The notes beneath the pieces were generated by a model. It ran no database searches. It was not told the origin of the DNA and worked only from the letters and a program-made list of their open reading frames with translations. The position numbers and the translations under genes are program-made. Below are positions 1 through 12,136 of a stretch of DNA of 64,000 nucleotides, one piece after another. This DNA is from Trifolium pratense. Its lineage: Eukaryota; Streptophyta; Magnoliopsida; Fabales; Fabaceae. Each line of letters opens with the position of its first letter. Position 1 is the stretch's first letter. Where the stretch lies: positions 11,353,501-11,417,500 of the forward strand of contig NC_060059.1 of assembly GCF_020283565.1 (NCBI RefSeq), given 5' to 3'.

Positions 1-1882
1 TTGGAGAATTTATGTGCTTGCTATCTCTCTGGGCCAGATCTTTTAAACCCAAAGGATTTTTTGGGCCTGAAGACATCAAATTTTAATGGACCTACATATG
101 ACAAGTAGTTATGGCGGATTTTACAATGGAGCTAACATTTTGTAGATTGGTAAATAACTAACCGCAAGGATTATTTTGTTTTAGGGAAAATAACTGCAAA
201 AATAATAATTACGGTGAGATATACTCTACCTTCTGATAATTTAAGGGGTATTTATCTAAAACAAATATAAAAACATGTCACATAAATAGGTTTGCATGTG
301 GTACTCCAAATTATCAAGGGGTACACTAGAAGAAACCAATAATTACACACTAATAATGAATACTATTGTTCCAAAACGAGCTCATAATTATTTTAATAGG
401 ATAAAAGAGAGGATAGAAAATTCACCGTAGTTGATTGATGGAAGGATTGCTCCGAATTGGATTGACAATGACGATGAAAAAAGGGGGATGCACCTGGAAA
501 AACACTCTGACGCCCAAATTGGTATGAAGTTGAATTGAAGACAAGTTAGAATAAAGCATATTTGATAAGGTTGTAGTGCAATGCTTATATAAACCAATGA
601 TTGTAGCGTTGAACCGATGAACCTGGCATTAGGCTTAACCCAGACCAAAAGTATAATTCAGGACAACTACTATTTGTCCAATGAAATTAGTTTAGAGATG
701 AAAATAATGGTATGTGACTTACACTCTTTTTGTAAGAGACAAACTTGTCAACAAAAATTAATTTATTTGGTCTATAACATTAACCAAATACTTTAACTTT
801 TGTTAACTTATTGTTTCATATAAAAATAATTAGAGGAATTATTAAATTATAACTACAAGGATACTTGTTCAAAAAAAAAAAAACTACAAGGATAATAGTT
901 GTTTAATAATAGTATAGTTTTGCCAACATAGTTTTCTTTGATACGAGTTTCAATCTTACGATTTTTTTGTATTAACCTTTTGATTTTTAATAGAAGAGCC
1001 GCAAGGTTAGATAATATAATATGTAAATACATAAGTTAACCTTCAATGGTCTCTGACTCCTAAAAAATATCTTTACATTTAGTGAGCCTCTAAAATTCAA
1101 CTCGTCTAAAGATTTTACTAAAAATCACTGCAATAGCATATTTTTATAAATATGTTTTATTTTCCAACAAAATGAATTGTGATTTATTTTTTGAACAAAA
1201 TTAAAGTTTGATTTTCTTCTTTATAATCATGTTATTATAAAGTACAAACCTCTAAACACTTATTTAAGATGACCACATTCCTTTACACTCATCCAAAATT
1301 CAAACTAATTGTTGGCAGTTTGATATTTATTTTGGCAGATATGAATTTCTTTGTTTATGGATAAAGTCATTAATGGCATACGTAATCGGTTACTTTGCAC
1401 TAGTAGTATTTTTTCCTTTCATGTTGAGTAAAATGACTTGCTCGTCGTAATCACTTATCACCACTCCGAATTTATAGGACAAAGAGTTGAAAAAATCTTG
1501 AAGGATAAAGAAAAGGATGCGTATGGAGCTTGAAAAATATGAATCCTAATTAAATATTAATAGACCATGCAGTAACCACATCATTGAGAGAACGAAAATG
1601 AAAGTTATATTGATGAGAAAGATAACAAAATAGATACATCTCAAATCAACAATGATTTATGACCACACCACACTCCTCATTTCTCATTAATGCCAACTTG
1701 CACCGAAACAAAAAATAAATAAATAAAATTAATGTTCCGATCCGACCTCATGTTCACATTTTCGAGATATTGTTTGTTTTAGGGTTAACCCGTCACGAAA
1801 GGTGTCTCGATGGTTTGAAAGATGTAAGTATTGTATATAAACTACACAACTACCATATATAGGATTTCTAAAGTAGTGTATT
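1..1882. other. AT-rich intergenic DNA, no gene recognised
   Basis: I see no conserved protein, RNA gene or clear repeat boundary here. The only open frames are short, biased by base composition and without recognisable motifs. Confidence 0.6.
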
Positions 1883-3391
1883 AAAAGAAAAAGTGTTAAT
1901 GACCATTGGCTTATTCCTCACTCTATTACTTCGATCTATCCTAATTTGGTGCCGTTATTAAATTCTGTCACTATTCCCATTACTAAAGCTAACAATGAGT
2001 TGAGATGGATTCATTCTGATAGTGGGGTCATTTCTTTTAAAGATGCTTACTTGTTTCACAGGCCTATAGGGCAACATATTCCTTGGGCTAAAATTATTTG
2101 GTGTGAGGATATTCCTCCTTCTAAATCTTGTTTGATGTGGAGAATTATGCATAATAGATTACCTACGGATGATCTTCTCTGTCATAGAGGTTGTTATATT
2201 GTCTCAAAATGCGATCTTTGTGGGAAGGAGGCTGAAACCATACATCATATTTTTTGTGATTGTTCTTTTTCTAAGGCTATTTGGCATTGGTTTGCCTCTG
2301 TTATTTCCTTGCGAATTGACACGAGTACTGTTAGTTCTATTTTTGATATTTGTAACAAAAATTGGAACTCTCAATGTAAAATTGTTGTTATTGCTGCAGT
2401 TATTAATATTTTTACTATTATATGGTGGTGCAGGAACCAACACAGGTTTGAGGGGAAATCTATCCATTGGAGATCTGCAATCAACACAATTATCTCCAAT
2501 ATTTCTTTATCTGGCAATTTATCTAAAAAATCTTCTTTCGTTTCTATGCAGGAATTCGTCATTTTGAAAGCTTTTAATGTCAATGTCCATCATCCCAATG
2601 CACCTGTCATCAAAGAAGTATGGTGGCATCCTCCGCTTTATAATTGGGTTAAATGCAACACAGATGGTTCAGCGCTGGGTAACCCCGGTATTGCTTCTTG
2701 TGGGGGTCTTTTTAGAGACTATACTGCTACTTTTCTTGGAGGTTTTTCTATTAATATTGGAAATTCTTACGCCCTCCATGCTGAGCTTATAGGTGTTATG
2801 AATGCTATTGAGGTCGCTCATTCAAAAGGGTGGAATTATCTTTGGCTTGAATCCGATTCACAATTGGTTAATTTAGCTTTTAAGTCCTCCCTCATTGTCC
2901 CTTGGAAGCTCCGTAATAGATGGTTCAATTGCTTGGAGTTGACTAAAACCATGCATTTTAGAGTGACACACATTTATCGTGAAGGGAACTGTTGTGCAGA
3001 TAAAATGGCTGCTTTAGGCATCAATGTTGATGGTTTTTATTGGTGGGATAATGTTCCGCCTAGTGTTCAAGGAGATTATATTAGCAATTTAATGGGTCTT
3101 CCGTCTTTTAGATTTCATTAAATCCATTGCACTCTTTTTCCCTTATCCTTGGTTTTATCCCTTGGGGTTTTCCAGGAAATGTTTTTAATGAGGCAGTGAC
3201 ATGTTCCTTGTATTTTTGTTTCCTTGGGTTTTGGTCTAGTCCCCCCAAGTTTGTTTCTTTTTTCTTTCTTTTTAATAAATTTTTTAGGGTGCTGCAAATG
3301 ATAGGTGATGATTATGGGGTGCCAACATAGTTGGGATGTCATAGTTATCATGTGATGCTTGTGCACGCTAATGTTTTATAAAAAAAAAAAA
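1883..3391 (+). mobile_element. 5'-truncated L1-type LINE with poly(A) tail
   Basis: The element keeps the 3' end of a plant non-LTR retrotransposon: the end of the second ORF (zinc-knuckle region plus RNase H), a roughly 250-bp 3' untranslated region and a terminal A run at about 3379-3391. LINE-type homology starts near 1883-1895, just after an in-frame stop at 1874-1876, so the endonuclease and reverse transcriptase are missing. This is the usual product of incomplete target-primed reverse transcription. I could not find a convincing target-site duplication. Confidence 0.75.
1895..3121 (+). pseudogene. LINE ORF2 C-terminal fragment: zinc-binding reverse-transcriptase tail plus RNase H
   Basis: The frame is open to the stop at 3119-3121; 391 codons follow the TTG at 1946, and the homology runs a little further upstream. 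The first part has the pattern of the plant zf-RVT domain, with a CDLCGK motif followed by HHIFCDC. The second part is a plant LINE-type RNase H that keeps the acidic residues in their usual contexts: D240 (CNTDGS), E280 (HAELIG), D304 (LESDSQ) and D352 (CADKMA), numbered from 1946. No reverse transcriptase is present and no promoter or conventional ATG start is apparent, so I treat it as a transposon fragment rather than a host gene. The uninterrupted frame suggests recent insertion. Plant genomes are often annotated with such pieces as 'putative ribonuclease H' genes. Confidence 0.75.
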
Positions 3392-4555
3392 TTAGGCTAT
3401 TGAAACAGATTCAGATGGAAGTTAAACTAATGATCATAATTCATAAGTTATAATACAATGTTAGATGATTTTAGAATTCAATTACGTTAAGGATCCTAGC
3501 TAATAATGTACGGGTTCAAGAACAAGTCAATGTCACAAAAAAAAATTGGTCCCTAATAGACAAAGGCAACTTGAATGTGTGGTCCTATTTTTAATGTCCA
3601 AAAAGAGAACAGTGCATGAATCACAACCATTTATACCAACTTATGGCTTCCAACTTATGGACCACACTTAATTATCAATGAACAGTAAAGCTTCATTGTA
3701 CCATGATAAATGCTGCATACATCTACAGGTGAAATTGATAACTCATAGAGCTACAGCTTTAATTTATGAAATCCTTCCTTTTCATATTTTTGTTTTCTTT
3801 AATTTATTTCAGTTTTAATAAGTTTGTGGTGGTGGGGGAGATTTGATAGTTATATTTACAGTGAATCACTCACGTATAGTCCCAACACTTGAACCATTAT
3901 TTTGTCCAAAAAAGAAAAAACTTGAACAATTATAACAAATAATGTCAGCTATTAGATGAGATAGTATAGGTCTTTTCTAATTTAACCAATATCCTGAATT
4001 TGATTTATTATTTAGACATGCAACAATGTTAAAATTCTTTAAAAGAATTTGTCACATATTTGATCTCACAAGGCTCGAAAGATTAATTCTTATAACTAGG
4101 CACAAATGATATCCGGTTTACCTAAAAAAAAATAATGTCACCTATATGCAAAATACAAATAATTATAGATAATGTCCCCCACGGAACATGGTAGATTATT
4201 GATTATTCATACCATTGCTTCACGTATATTTTTAGGGCTATACAAACCAATCATTTAATAAATTTGAAAATCCAATTTAATCAAAGCTACTAAGTTTTTT
4301 TTTTTTTAAAAAAAAAATCGATTATTTTCTGCATGCATGCAACTACAAAGATTAATCTCTCGAGTCTTGTAAAACTCAAATGGACAACAAACTTTCTCTA
4401 AGAGTTTTAATGCTACTGTATACCCAAGCTAGTTAGGGATCGACCCCAGCTAGAATCTAGTTTGGTTAAGCTAGAAGAGACTCGTATCATTTCATTTAAG
4501 CACTAGTGTATAAAAATACTAAATTTAGTCAAGTAATGAGAGGTATAAACAGGGA
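3392..4555. other. AT-rich intergenic DNA
   Basis: Only homopolymer and A/T-rich stretches are seen, including an A/T tract near 4290-4315. No gene or bounded repeat is recognised. Confidence 0.55.
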
Positions 4556-4672
4556 TCAAGTATAAACAGGGATCAAGATGTCCTGCAGTTGTAATTCACA
4601 AAGTTACACGCTGTTTTAGATCTCATCCGTCCATTTCAGATCGATCGGTTCATATTGCATCTATATAAAATA

Positions 4673-5844
4673 AGTACAAACAGGGACGGAACCAGAAAAA
4701 ATAGTCGAGGGTGGCGAAAAGATAACATGTGCCACACAACATAGGTCAACAATCACTATCTTCTATCAATAATTGTTCAAGTCTTGGTAAAGAGAAGAAA
4801 AAAAAAACTAACATAACAATTAACATATACTAATTTATGAGTTACGTAGAATATTGTCGATGAACTATTCGGGAGAATCCAAATTCCATATTTTGTGGAA
4901 ATAATTTTTTGTCAGGCTTAATTTACCTCGTAACCGAATTTTGAATTATCGGGACTCTCATCTGGTAAACCTCGTAACCGTTCCAACAAATAAACTTCTT
5001 ACAATATAATGATCAATGTAAATTTTTTTTTACAATGTTGACAATGAGGATTAAACCTAGAACCTCATATATAATACAAAAATCTCTCACCACTAGATAT
5101 CAAAACATAGTGACTTAATATAAACTTTTATCCTATAACCAAAATAAATCATAGTAAAACAAAGTATTTAGGGTGTGTTTGTTTCATGGATTCTAAACAT
5201 ATTCCTGGGAATCTAAGGCTGAAAATAAAATTACCCGTGTTTGTTAAAATGGAACCAACAATAGTTCCAAGGAAATAATTATTCCAGGGAAATGGTTTTT
5301 TCCCACGTTGCCAGGATTATTAATCTCTTCTAATAGACGCAGGAATATTTTATTCCCAAGGAACAAAATCAGTTATGTATAAAACTACCAGCCTACACCA
5401 CTATCTACCCACGATTTCACAAATGTTCCCTCTTTCTTTCTTTTATTTTTTTCAAAAATAAAATATATTAATTATTTTAAGAAAAATTAAATAAAAGATT
5501 CCTGGGAATTAATAATGTATCCAAACACTTTTTTGAAAAATTTATTCCTTAGAAAGTCATGCCAGGGAAAGTTGTTCCTGGGATTAATTTTTGTAACCAT
5601 GAAACAAACGCACCCTTAGTGTTGCCTTGATTTTAGTTAGTGGAGCCATTATGAAAAATATTATTTTATACCTTTTAGTTAGAAAGGTGTGATAAATTGT
5701 TTACCGGTGGCGAACACTAATTATCTTAGATGAGATTAACAGGGGCGGATAATATGTACGCAGGGTGGGTACTACAGCATCATTCATTTTGAGGGTGGCG
5801 ACCGCCCCATTTATTATCTACCTAGTTCTGTCCCTGAGTACAAA
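4673..5844. mobile_element. Non-autonomous hAT-type element with 8-bp target duplication
   Basis: The element at 4681-5836 starts CAGGGACGGAACCAG and ends CTAGTTCTGTCCCTG, which are imperfect terminal inverted repeats. It is flanked by perfect 8-bp direct repeats AGTACAAA (4673-4680 and 5837-5844), the signature of hAT transposition. At 1156 bp it has no transposase frame. It contains a nested Tourist-type MITE (5171-5615) and a SINE-like scrap at about 5031-5096 on the minus strand. Confidence 0.85.
5168..5618. mobile_element. Tourist-like MITE (PIF/Harbinger) nested in the hAT element
   Basis: The 445-bp element at 5171-5615 has inverted termini GGGTGTGTTTGTTTCATGG and CCATGAAACAAACGCACCC. 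It is flanked by TTA trinucleotides (5168-5170 and 5616-5618), the PIF/Harbinger target duplication. There is no coding capacity. Confidence 0.85.
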
Positions 5845-5925
5845 TCAATCTGAACCATTCAGATTAGATCGGATGATCCTGATTTAACACAGCGTGAAAC
5901 TGCGTAAAAAGATTAATGCAGAAAA

Positions 5926-6890
5926 TCCTATTCCATATAAACAGGATACATGAAATTATGTTCGATCTTCAATGACTACATTCTATAAACAAACAAAAAA
6001 AATCCAATTCAAACAATTAAACTGGTGTAAAATAATCTAATGTTTGGGTCCAAATATAACAAAATCAAACAAATCCAACCTCCAATATCGGTATCACGTT
6101 ATTCAAAACTCGATTACGTACACCTAAGACTTGTACTAAACTATTTTTTTCGTTCATGTGATATTAGTAGTATCATTCTGAAAATTTTGGTGTATTTATA
6201 TACTATGTTTTAATCATTATATATTATTTCTTCTTGTAGATTATGTACATTTTTTTATAAAAGAATATGTATAACAGTATATGTTTAAAAAGTTGCATTT
6301 TTTAATTTTTTGCATTTATCTAAATTAAAAAAAAAAAACTGACTGTGTCAAACAAATCATAGATTGAATAATATATTTCAGCCTTTCATTATTTATTTTT
6401 ATGAGTAGGGAAGAAACTCATAATACTCATGTATATGACACATTGATGATCTTTATACGTGAGGGTTTTTAGACCTTGATACTTGAATTATTCTCTGTTA
6501 AGATGTTGATCATTATTATTGTTGGGTTATTCTGATTAAATTTTTAGTATTTTGAGTCGGTTAAGCTCATTAGGTGTTTTGTTTCGTGGATTTCGCGTGT
6601 TTTTTATGTGTAGAGTTTAGTCTGGTGATGCTTCGTGTCGTGCTTATATGATTCAAACGCAATGGCTTTGATGCCTTCTTATGTTGTTGAGAGTCACAAC
6701 ACATGATTCTATATAATCGAGAAATGCGGTTAGTCACAGAGCACTCAAAGCGTGAGCGCGAGCATGAATGTATTAGATCAATTGGTGCCTCTCAAGGATA
6801 GGGCAACTTGTTGCGCGTACAAATCAAATGAATATGCCTTATTTTATTGGACTATCAACATCAAAATTATTGTTGGCCCAAGATCCAAGA
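5926..6890. other. Intergenic DNA
   Basis: No gene is recognised. A slightly more G/C-rich patch at 6540-6850 contains a short open frame (6752-6997) with no recognisable domain. Confidence 0.5.
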
Positions 6891-6897
6891 AGCTACT

Positions 6898-7100
6898 CTC
6901 TCCGTTCTTTTTTATTTGTTGTTTTAGATTATTGTACACTATTCAGATCATTTACTTTGACCATAAATCTTTATTAATATATAAAACCAAATGTTAGCAA
7001 ATAAGATATTGTTCAATTTGTCTCGACGAATATTTTCAAAATATAAAATTTTCATAATTTTTTATAATAGATAATTAAATATATTAATGAAATACTATTA
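6898..7100. mobile_element. Degenerate copy of the 7655-7913 MITE family
   Basis: The stretch around 6960-7090 repeats, with substitutions, the core found at about 7735-7850 and 39310-39430. Shared landmarks are AGCAAATAAGATATTGTTCAA-like text, GAATATTTTCAAAATAT and a tail ending near AATTAAATATATTA. The TIRs are not clear here. Confidence 0.5.
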
Positions 7101-7174
7101 TATAAGGAGTCATTAAACACTAGATTAGCAGACACAAAAATTGTCAGCTACCATATATAAGTCATCATTAGACC

Positions 7175-7282
7175 ATGCCTGCCGTCGTTGCAAGATCCGA
7201 TTTAGCTACGCCTCCATTTTTAAACCCTAGCCTTCGTTCCATTTCTGCCTATGAAGCTGACGACCAGTGGAACGTCGCTTAA
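7175..7282 (+). other. Short G/C-rich open frame, 35 codons
   Basis: An ATG at 7175 opens a 35-codon frame ending at TAA 7280-7282, in a patch richer in G/C than its surroundings. No domain is recognised. It could be a captured exon scrap or chance. Confidence 0.15.
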
Positions 7283-7652
7283 GATATCAACAGTTGTCGA
7301 AAGATAGATTTTGGTTGTGGACTTGTGGTGTTTTGTTAAGTGTGCATTTCTTATCTCTATTTGATGTGTAGCATTAGATCTCTTTTTTTTGAAGAAGGTA
7401 GCATTAGATCTCTGGTTGTATGTTTTACTAAGCTCACCAACTATGAGATAAAACTCTTATTGTTGGAATTATTTGAAGTTCAAATAGAGTTTAATATTAT
7501 TCATGTGATCAAATGATTGTGGTGTTTTATGCATTTTTAATTTTTATGATTGTATGCTATAATTTTAATTCTATGATTGATTAACTTAGGATTAATTATA
7601 ATTTTATGATTGTGAGATATCTAGTAATTAATAAATGGAACTTAAGAACTAC

Positions 7653-7915
7653 TACTTCCGTCCCTAATTAATTATAAGACCCTCTTTGACAAAAATGTAC
7701 TATTCATTTACCTTGTTTTGATCGTATTTTTTTAATAATATATAAATGTAAATATTAGCATATAAGATCTTGTTCAATTTGTTTTTATGAGTATTTTCAA
7801 AATATTAAATTTTTATAATTTTTACTAATAGACAATTAAATATATTAGTGATGAAAATTATGCATTGACATACATGCAGTGGTCAAACATTGTCTTATAA
7901 TTAGGGACAGAGGTA
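7653..7915. mobile_element. MITE with TA target duplication, mariner/Stowaway type
   Basis: The element at 7655-7913 (259 bp) has termini CTTCCGTCCCTAATTA and AATTAGGGACAGAGG as imperfect inverted repeats. It is flanked by TA on both sides (7653-7654 and 7914-7915). Related copies lie near 6898-7100 and 39267-39470. Confidence 0.7.
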
Positions 7916-10059
7916 ATAATATATATATATATAGGGAGTGTATCCGGTGAGAACTGATAATTATTGTGAGAAATGAGAACTATTAATAGTAACCATCAGA
8001 TTTAATTGACGCATCAGATTAAAATCTTCCTACTCACTTAAAATCCATGTGATTCTATTTTGTGTATATTGAAATATCTTCCTATATATAATCTTTCCTA
8101 ATTTATTAATACAGCTCCCTCCAAAACTTATCACTCTTTTGGCTTCCCCTTCTTCATCCTTCCCTTAAAATGTTCTGATTTTGCATCAACTAAAATTTAC
8201 TTAATCCTTGGCACTAAGATTTACTACACGCTAATGTTAAACATTTAACTTCTGATTGTGCACTAAAATAATGGCTCCTGCCCTTGAATATAATTACAAG
8301 TACCTACCAATCATTTTATTTCTCTTGATATATTTAATCAAGAACTAATATGTTAAGTATAGGATAAACACATATTTCTTATTTAATAGCTTAGAAATAA
8401 GTATTAAGGCCATAATGAGATACAAAATAAATTTTAACTTTTTTTAGTAGCAAAATAAATGTTAACTAAGTGAAACAAATTAAGCTAACTCAGACAATAA
8501 CATAATTTATCTCCGTTTTCATGCATATATATAATTTGGTAGCGATGAAGTAAGCAATTAACTCAACCTAAAAACAATTACTCTAACTAGTAACTACCCT
8601 AACTGATAGTCAACACAATGACTTGGTCAACAAATGAAGGAAAGTACAAATTAACTTAAATCATAATGCATATAGATAACTTAATCTAATCTAAATACTT
8701 AATGAAAGTAAGTAACAATTGCAAGGTTACAATTGTACAAATCATGAAACATAAAATGCAAAGGATTGACCTTTCAATAGGCGTGCCAAATGAGTATTTG
8801 TCACGTAGTAGAAAAATAAGCATAAAGTTATTTACCCTTTTAGAAAAGACTGTCTACATAACATGGCTTTGTTGTTACTTTTAAGGATAAAAAATGAAAA
8901 TTAACTGAATGGTGACTTCCTAGCTTAGTTAAAGTGACTAGTCCATGTCAATGACACCCCATCCACAACTACGTATACGTACACTTTCTTTCTAATTGTA
9001 GCTTAAAATAGCAACAAAATTAAATTAATTATTATAGCTTTTACTGTCCAAATTACTTAGTAGTTAAATTCATTGCTTCAAAATTTTAACATGGTTGGGG
9101 GACCCCGTAGTAAACATACTCCTAGGTTGATCTCATATTTTCATATGTAATGCAACGCTGCATTGCATTACCCAGCTAGATTATTATTATTTTTTTCTTA
9201 GGGAGTGTCATAAATGGTTTGAAAATTGGACATAACATGGATTTTCTGTTACCATTAGTCATGTCATGTTTGCTTCCTTTTGTGTGTTTTTTGCTGCTAT
9301 ACTATACACTGCAAAATCCACAAAGTATATATGAATATATGACCACTCAGTGTATGTATATATATAGTGAACAAAAATATATATTAATATTCATTTAGTA
9401 AAAAAAAATAAATTCATATTCACTCGTAATTGTACAAATTAGCTCAAAATTTCAACAAGATATATAATTGAACCTTTTTGTAGGATCTTCTATGATTACT
9501 CATTTTAGAGTATATTGCAAGAAGTCTTTGCATGTGTTTTGCATTCTTGTTGATATGTGTGTTAGAAAAGATTTGTTGGTTATGTCAAAAAAAAGAAAAG
9601 ATTTGTTGTTATGAATTCTTTTATTTTTTTATCACTTTTTTCCATTGCATCTAGTATAGGCCAATAATTTTTTTGTCTTAATTCTCCGATTCTCATGTGA
9701 AAAGTGTCTGATAATTCAAAATTCAATCGAAAAGTAAGTAAAATTTGTTCAATAACTTTTTCAAACTATTCATTTTTAATTGATATACTAATTACAAATA
9801 GATGTGATTAATTGAAAAGTAAAATGTTAAAACAACACTTACCAATGTAAAGTTGTTCCCCCAAAACAAAATATGCAAAGATTGCTACTAAAACTGTGCC
9901 AAAAGTGGCCATTTTTGTTCCATATATCGTCCACATTTCAATGAAGATTCAAGATAGTCAAGCCACAACATACTATTTTAGTATTCTGATGTACACACTT
10001 TTGCTTCACACATAAGATAATGGTTCATCGATCATGCACATTTTTTTTGTGTTCTAAAC
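7916..10059. other. Intergenic DNA
   Basis: No conserved gene is seen. A short frame at 8702-8884 has no recognisable motif. A short TA run lies at 7918-7933 and another near 9340-9364. Confidence 0.5.
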
Positions 10060-10254
10060 ATACAAATATGTTGTATAATTTAGATTTGCACTAAATTAAA
10101 TTATCCAATACTCCATCCGTCACAAAATATAAGCAAAAGTGAGTCAAACAAATTTAATGTATTTGGTTCAAAATTTAGACCAAATACATTCACTTTTGTT
10201 GACTTACAAATATGTTGTATAATTTAGATTTGCACTAAATTAAAATATCCAATA
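10060..10254. repeat. Tandem duplication of MITE flank plus MITE body
   Basis: The unit starting with the ATATGTTGTATAATTTAGAT text at about 10068 recurs at about 10211, about 143-145 bp later. Each copy runs through a CTCCATCCGTC terminus into the same MITE body. The first copy stops at the TTGTTGACTTAC text, before the right-hand terminus, and the second is complete. Confidence 0.75.
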
Positions 10255-10381
10255 CTCCATCCGTCCCAAAATATAAACAAAAGTGAGTCAAACAAATTTA
10301 ATGTATTTGGTTCAAAATTTAGACCAAATACATTCACTTTTGTTGACTTACTTTTACTTATATTTTGGGACGGAGGGAGTA
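10253..10381. mobile_element. Stowaway-type MITE
   Basis: The 125-bp element at 10255-10379 begins CTCCATCCGTCCCAAAATAT and ends ATATTTTGGGACGGAGGGAG, with TA on each side. Its interior is itself a near-palindrome around GTATTTGGT and ACCAAATAC. Confidence 0.85.
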
Positions 10382-10639
10382 TAATTTAAATAATCATATT
10401 TTACATTTTTTGTTTTGTCCGGACATGTAGTTGCAGTTCCTTGGAAAAAAAAAACTTTAGTATTACTTGACTCTATCACAATCTTTCGATTGTGTAGCTA
10501 ATTGAAAATCTTATTTGATGTAGACTAGAAGGCATGTTTAGTTACGTACGTATGTGGCCTCTCCGAATTAAATACAAATCACGTTTGAATCACAATTTAT
10601 GCTATGCTTTCCCTAATTTATTGTGATGTGAAGTAGTTG

Positions 10640-10790
10640 ATTGACGCTAGACTTAGTAGGGAGGATCGCAGTTCTATCCCCTGCAACTATGATCAGAAGG
10701 AAACTAAAACCACTTGATGGCAGAATTGATCCCGAATCAGATTAGACGTGCAGTGGGGCCAGATATTAGTGGTGAAAGGAAAAAAAAGAA
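10640..10790 (+). repeat. SINE-like repeat with tRNA-type promoter remnants
   Basis: The sequence has a B-box-like stretch (GCAGTTCTATCCCC, 10669-10682) after an A-box-like region, then a tail resembling a SINE-like repeat I know from legume genomes. The boundaries are approximate and the promoter boxes are degenerate. Confidence 0.45.
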
Positions 10791-10799
10791 GATAAATCC

Positions 10800-12131
10800 T
10801 TAAAAAAGTTTATGTAAAAATACACTTTCAACTCTCTTTTATAAGTTGGATTTTTAGGTTAAATTAGACTAAATTAAAAAATAAATAAAAATGTCTCATA
10901 TTAAAAATAAATAAAGAGTTTAGTATTATATAAGTGCATCTCTCAAGCGATTATTAGGTCCAATGCTAAGACAATAAAGTAAAAAAGATGGATAAGAAAA
11001 TGAAAAAGGTAGTAATTCTCATTATCTTTTTAGACATTACCAATTTTTATGATTATGTTAATCAATCAAAACTACCTAATTTTTGTAAAGATTCTCTCCC
11101 AAGTGGTACTACTCCATATATAGTCCATACAATCCAGTAGTCAATGATCTTCTGCACCTTATAGCCTTGAAAAATAGCACCTTTTTTATTCTTCTATATC
11201 TTCTTCTGTTTTGAAGGTCAACAAAAGTTTGCTGCAGCTCCTGTTTTATTTCATGCTCACGAGAAATTATGTACATTGATTATTTTGAAAAATAAGACAA
11301 AACGAAAATTACTATTTAGAAAATAATGTTGTTGTCCTTTTGATTGAGAAAGCAAAGTTGAGAACGATAAGACATGCCAGGATTTATTTAAAAAAAATTG
11401 GGAGAACCATTATTACGAATATTATTTATGAGATGTTTTTTATAAGCTCTTCACAATTTTATCATTTATAAAAGACGTTTGGTTGAGTATGAATGTTATA
11501 TATGAATTATATATTGCCTCGATTTTCAAATAATGTGGGATTTTAAGGTGTACTAGAACACTATTGAAATATAAAACTCCAACTCCTTGATATGAGAATG
11601 AAAAAAAATGTAGTCTAAATTTATAAAATGATGAATAGAATTCGGTACTTTAAAATTTACAACACACATCTTGTGTACTAACTACTTGCACTATACTCCG
11701 ACGATCTACCAACCAAATTTTACGCGTGAAAACCACACTTAGAAAGATGACACGTGTCCAAATTTAACGATAATAGTGAAAAATTTGACGGGAGAGATCA
11801 ACTTTAAAAGATAAGAAATCAACTTCAAACTTTTAAAAGATAAATGATCAACTTAATTAGAAACTAAAATAAAGTTAAGAGACTAAAAATAATTTAAGTC
11901 TATAACAATTTAAGCGGAAGCCAATTCAATCAAACCAAAACAACAATATAGGAGAATAGAGCAACTCTTTTATTCATTGTCAATGAGTTTTTACGAGATA
12001 TACAAAAAAGTTCTAAGAAATTAGCTTCAAAAGTTCTCACAAGAACAAACCTTAGTTGTTAACATTTTCTCAATCTCTCAACCACAAAGATGAACAATGA
12101 ATCTCACTATCCAACATGGTTATATGTATCT
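10800..12131. other. Intergenic DNA
   Basis: No gene or bounded repeat is recognised between the SINE-like sequence and the Copia target site. Confidence 0.5.
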
Positions 12132-12136
12132 GAATC

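Larger units (their letters stand above)
4556..5925. mobile_element. Outer inverted-repeat element split by a hAT insertion
   Basis: The flanks of the hAT element (about 4580-4672 and 5845-5925) look like diverged inverted copies of each other. Both carry, in opposite orientation, a CTGCA start, a CACGCTGT motif, an ATCCG-type stretch and a GGTTCA motif. This suggests an older foldback or MITE-type element that the hAT element later entered. A short duplication of about 17 bp (TATAAACAGGGATCAAG) lies at its left edge near 4545-4577. The outer limits are approximate. Confidence 0.4.

Noticed and set aside
10060..10381. CRISPR-like array
   Set aside because: Only two long repeat units, explained by duplication of a MITE; plant nuclear DNA. 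The 26-bp triple at 55914-55991 has no spacers.
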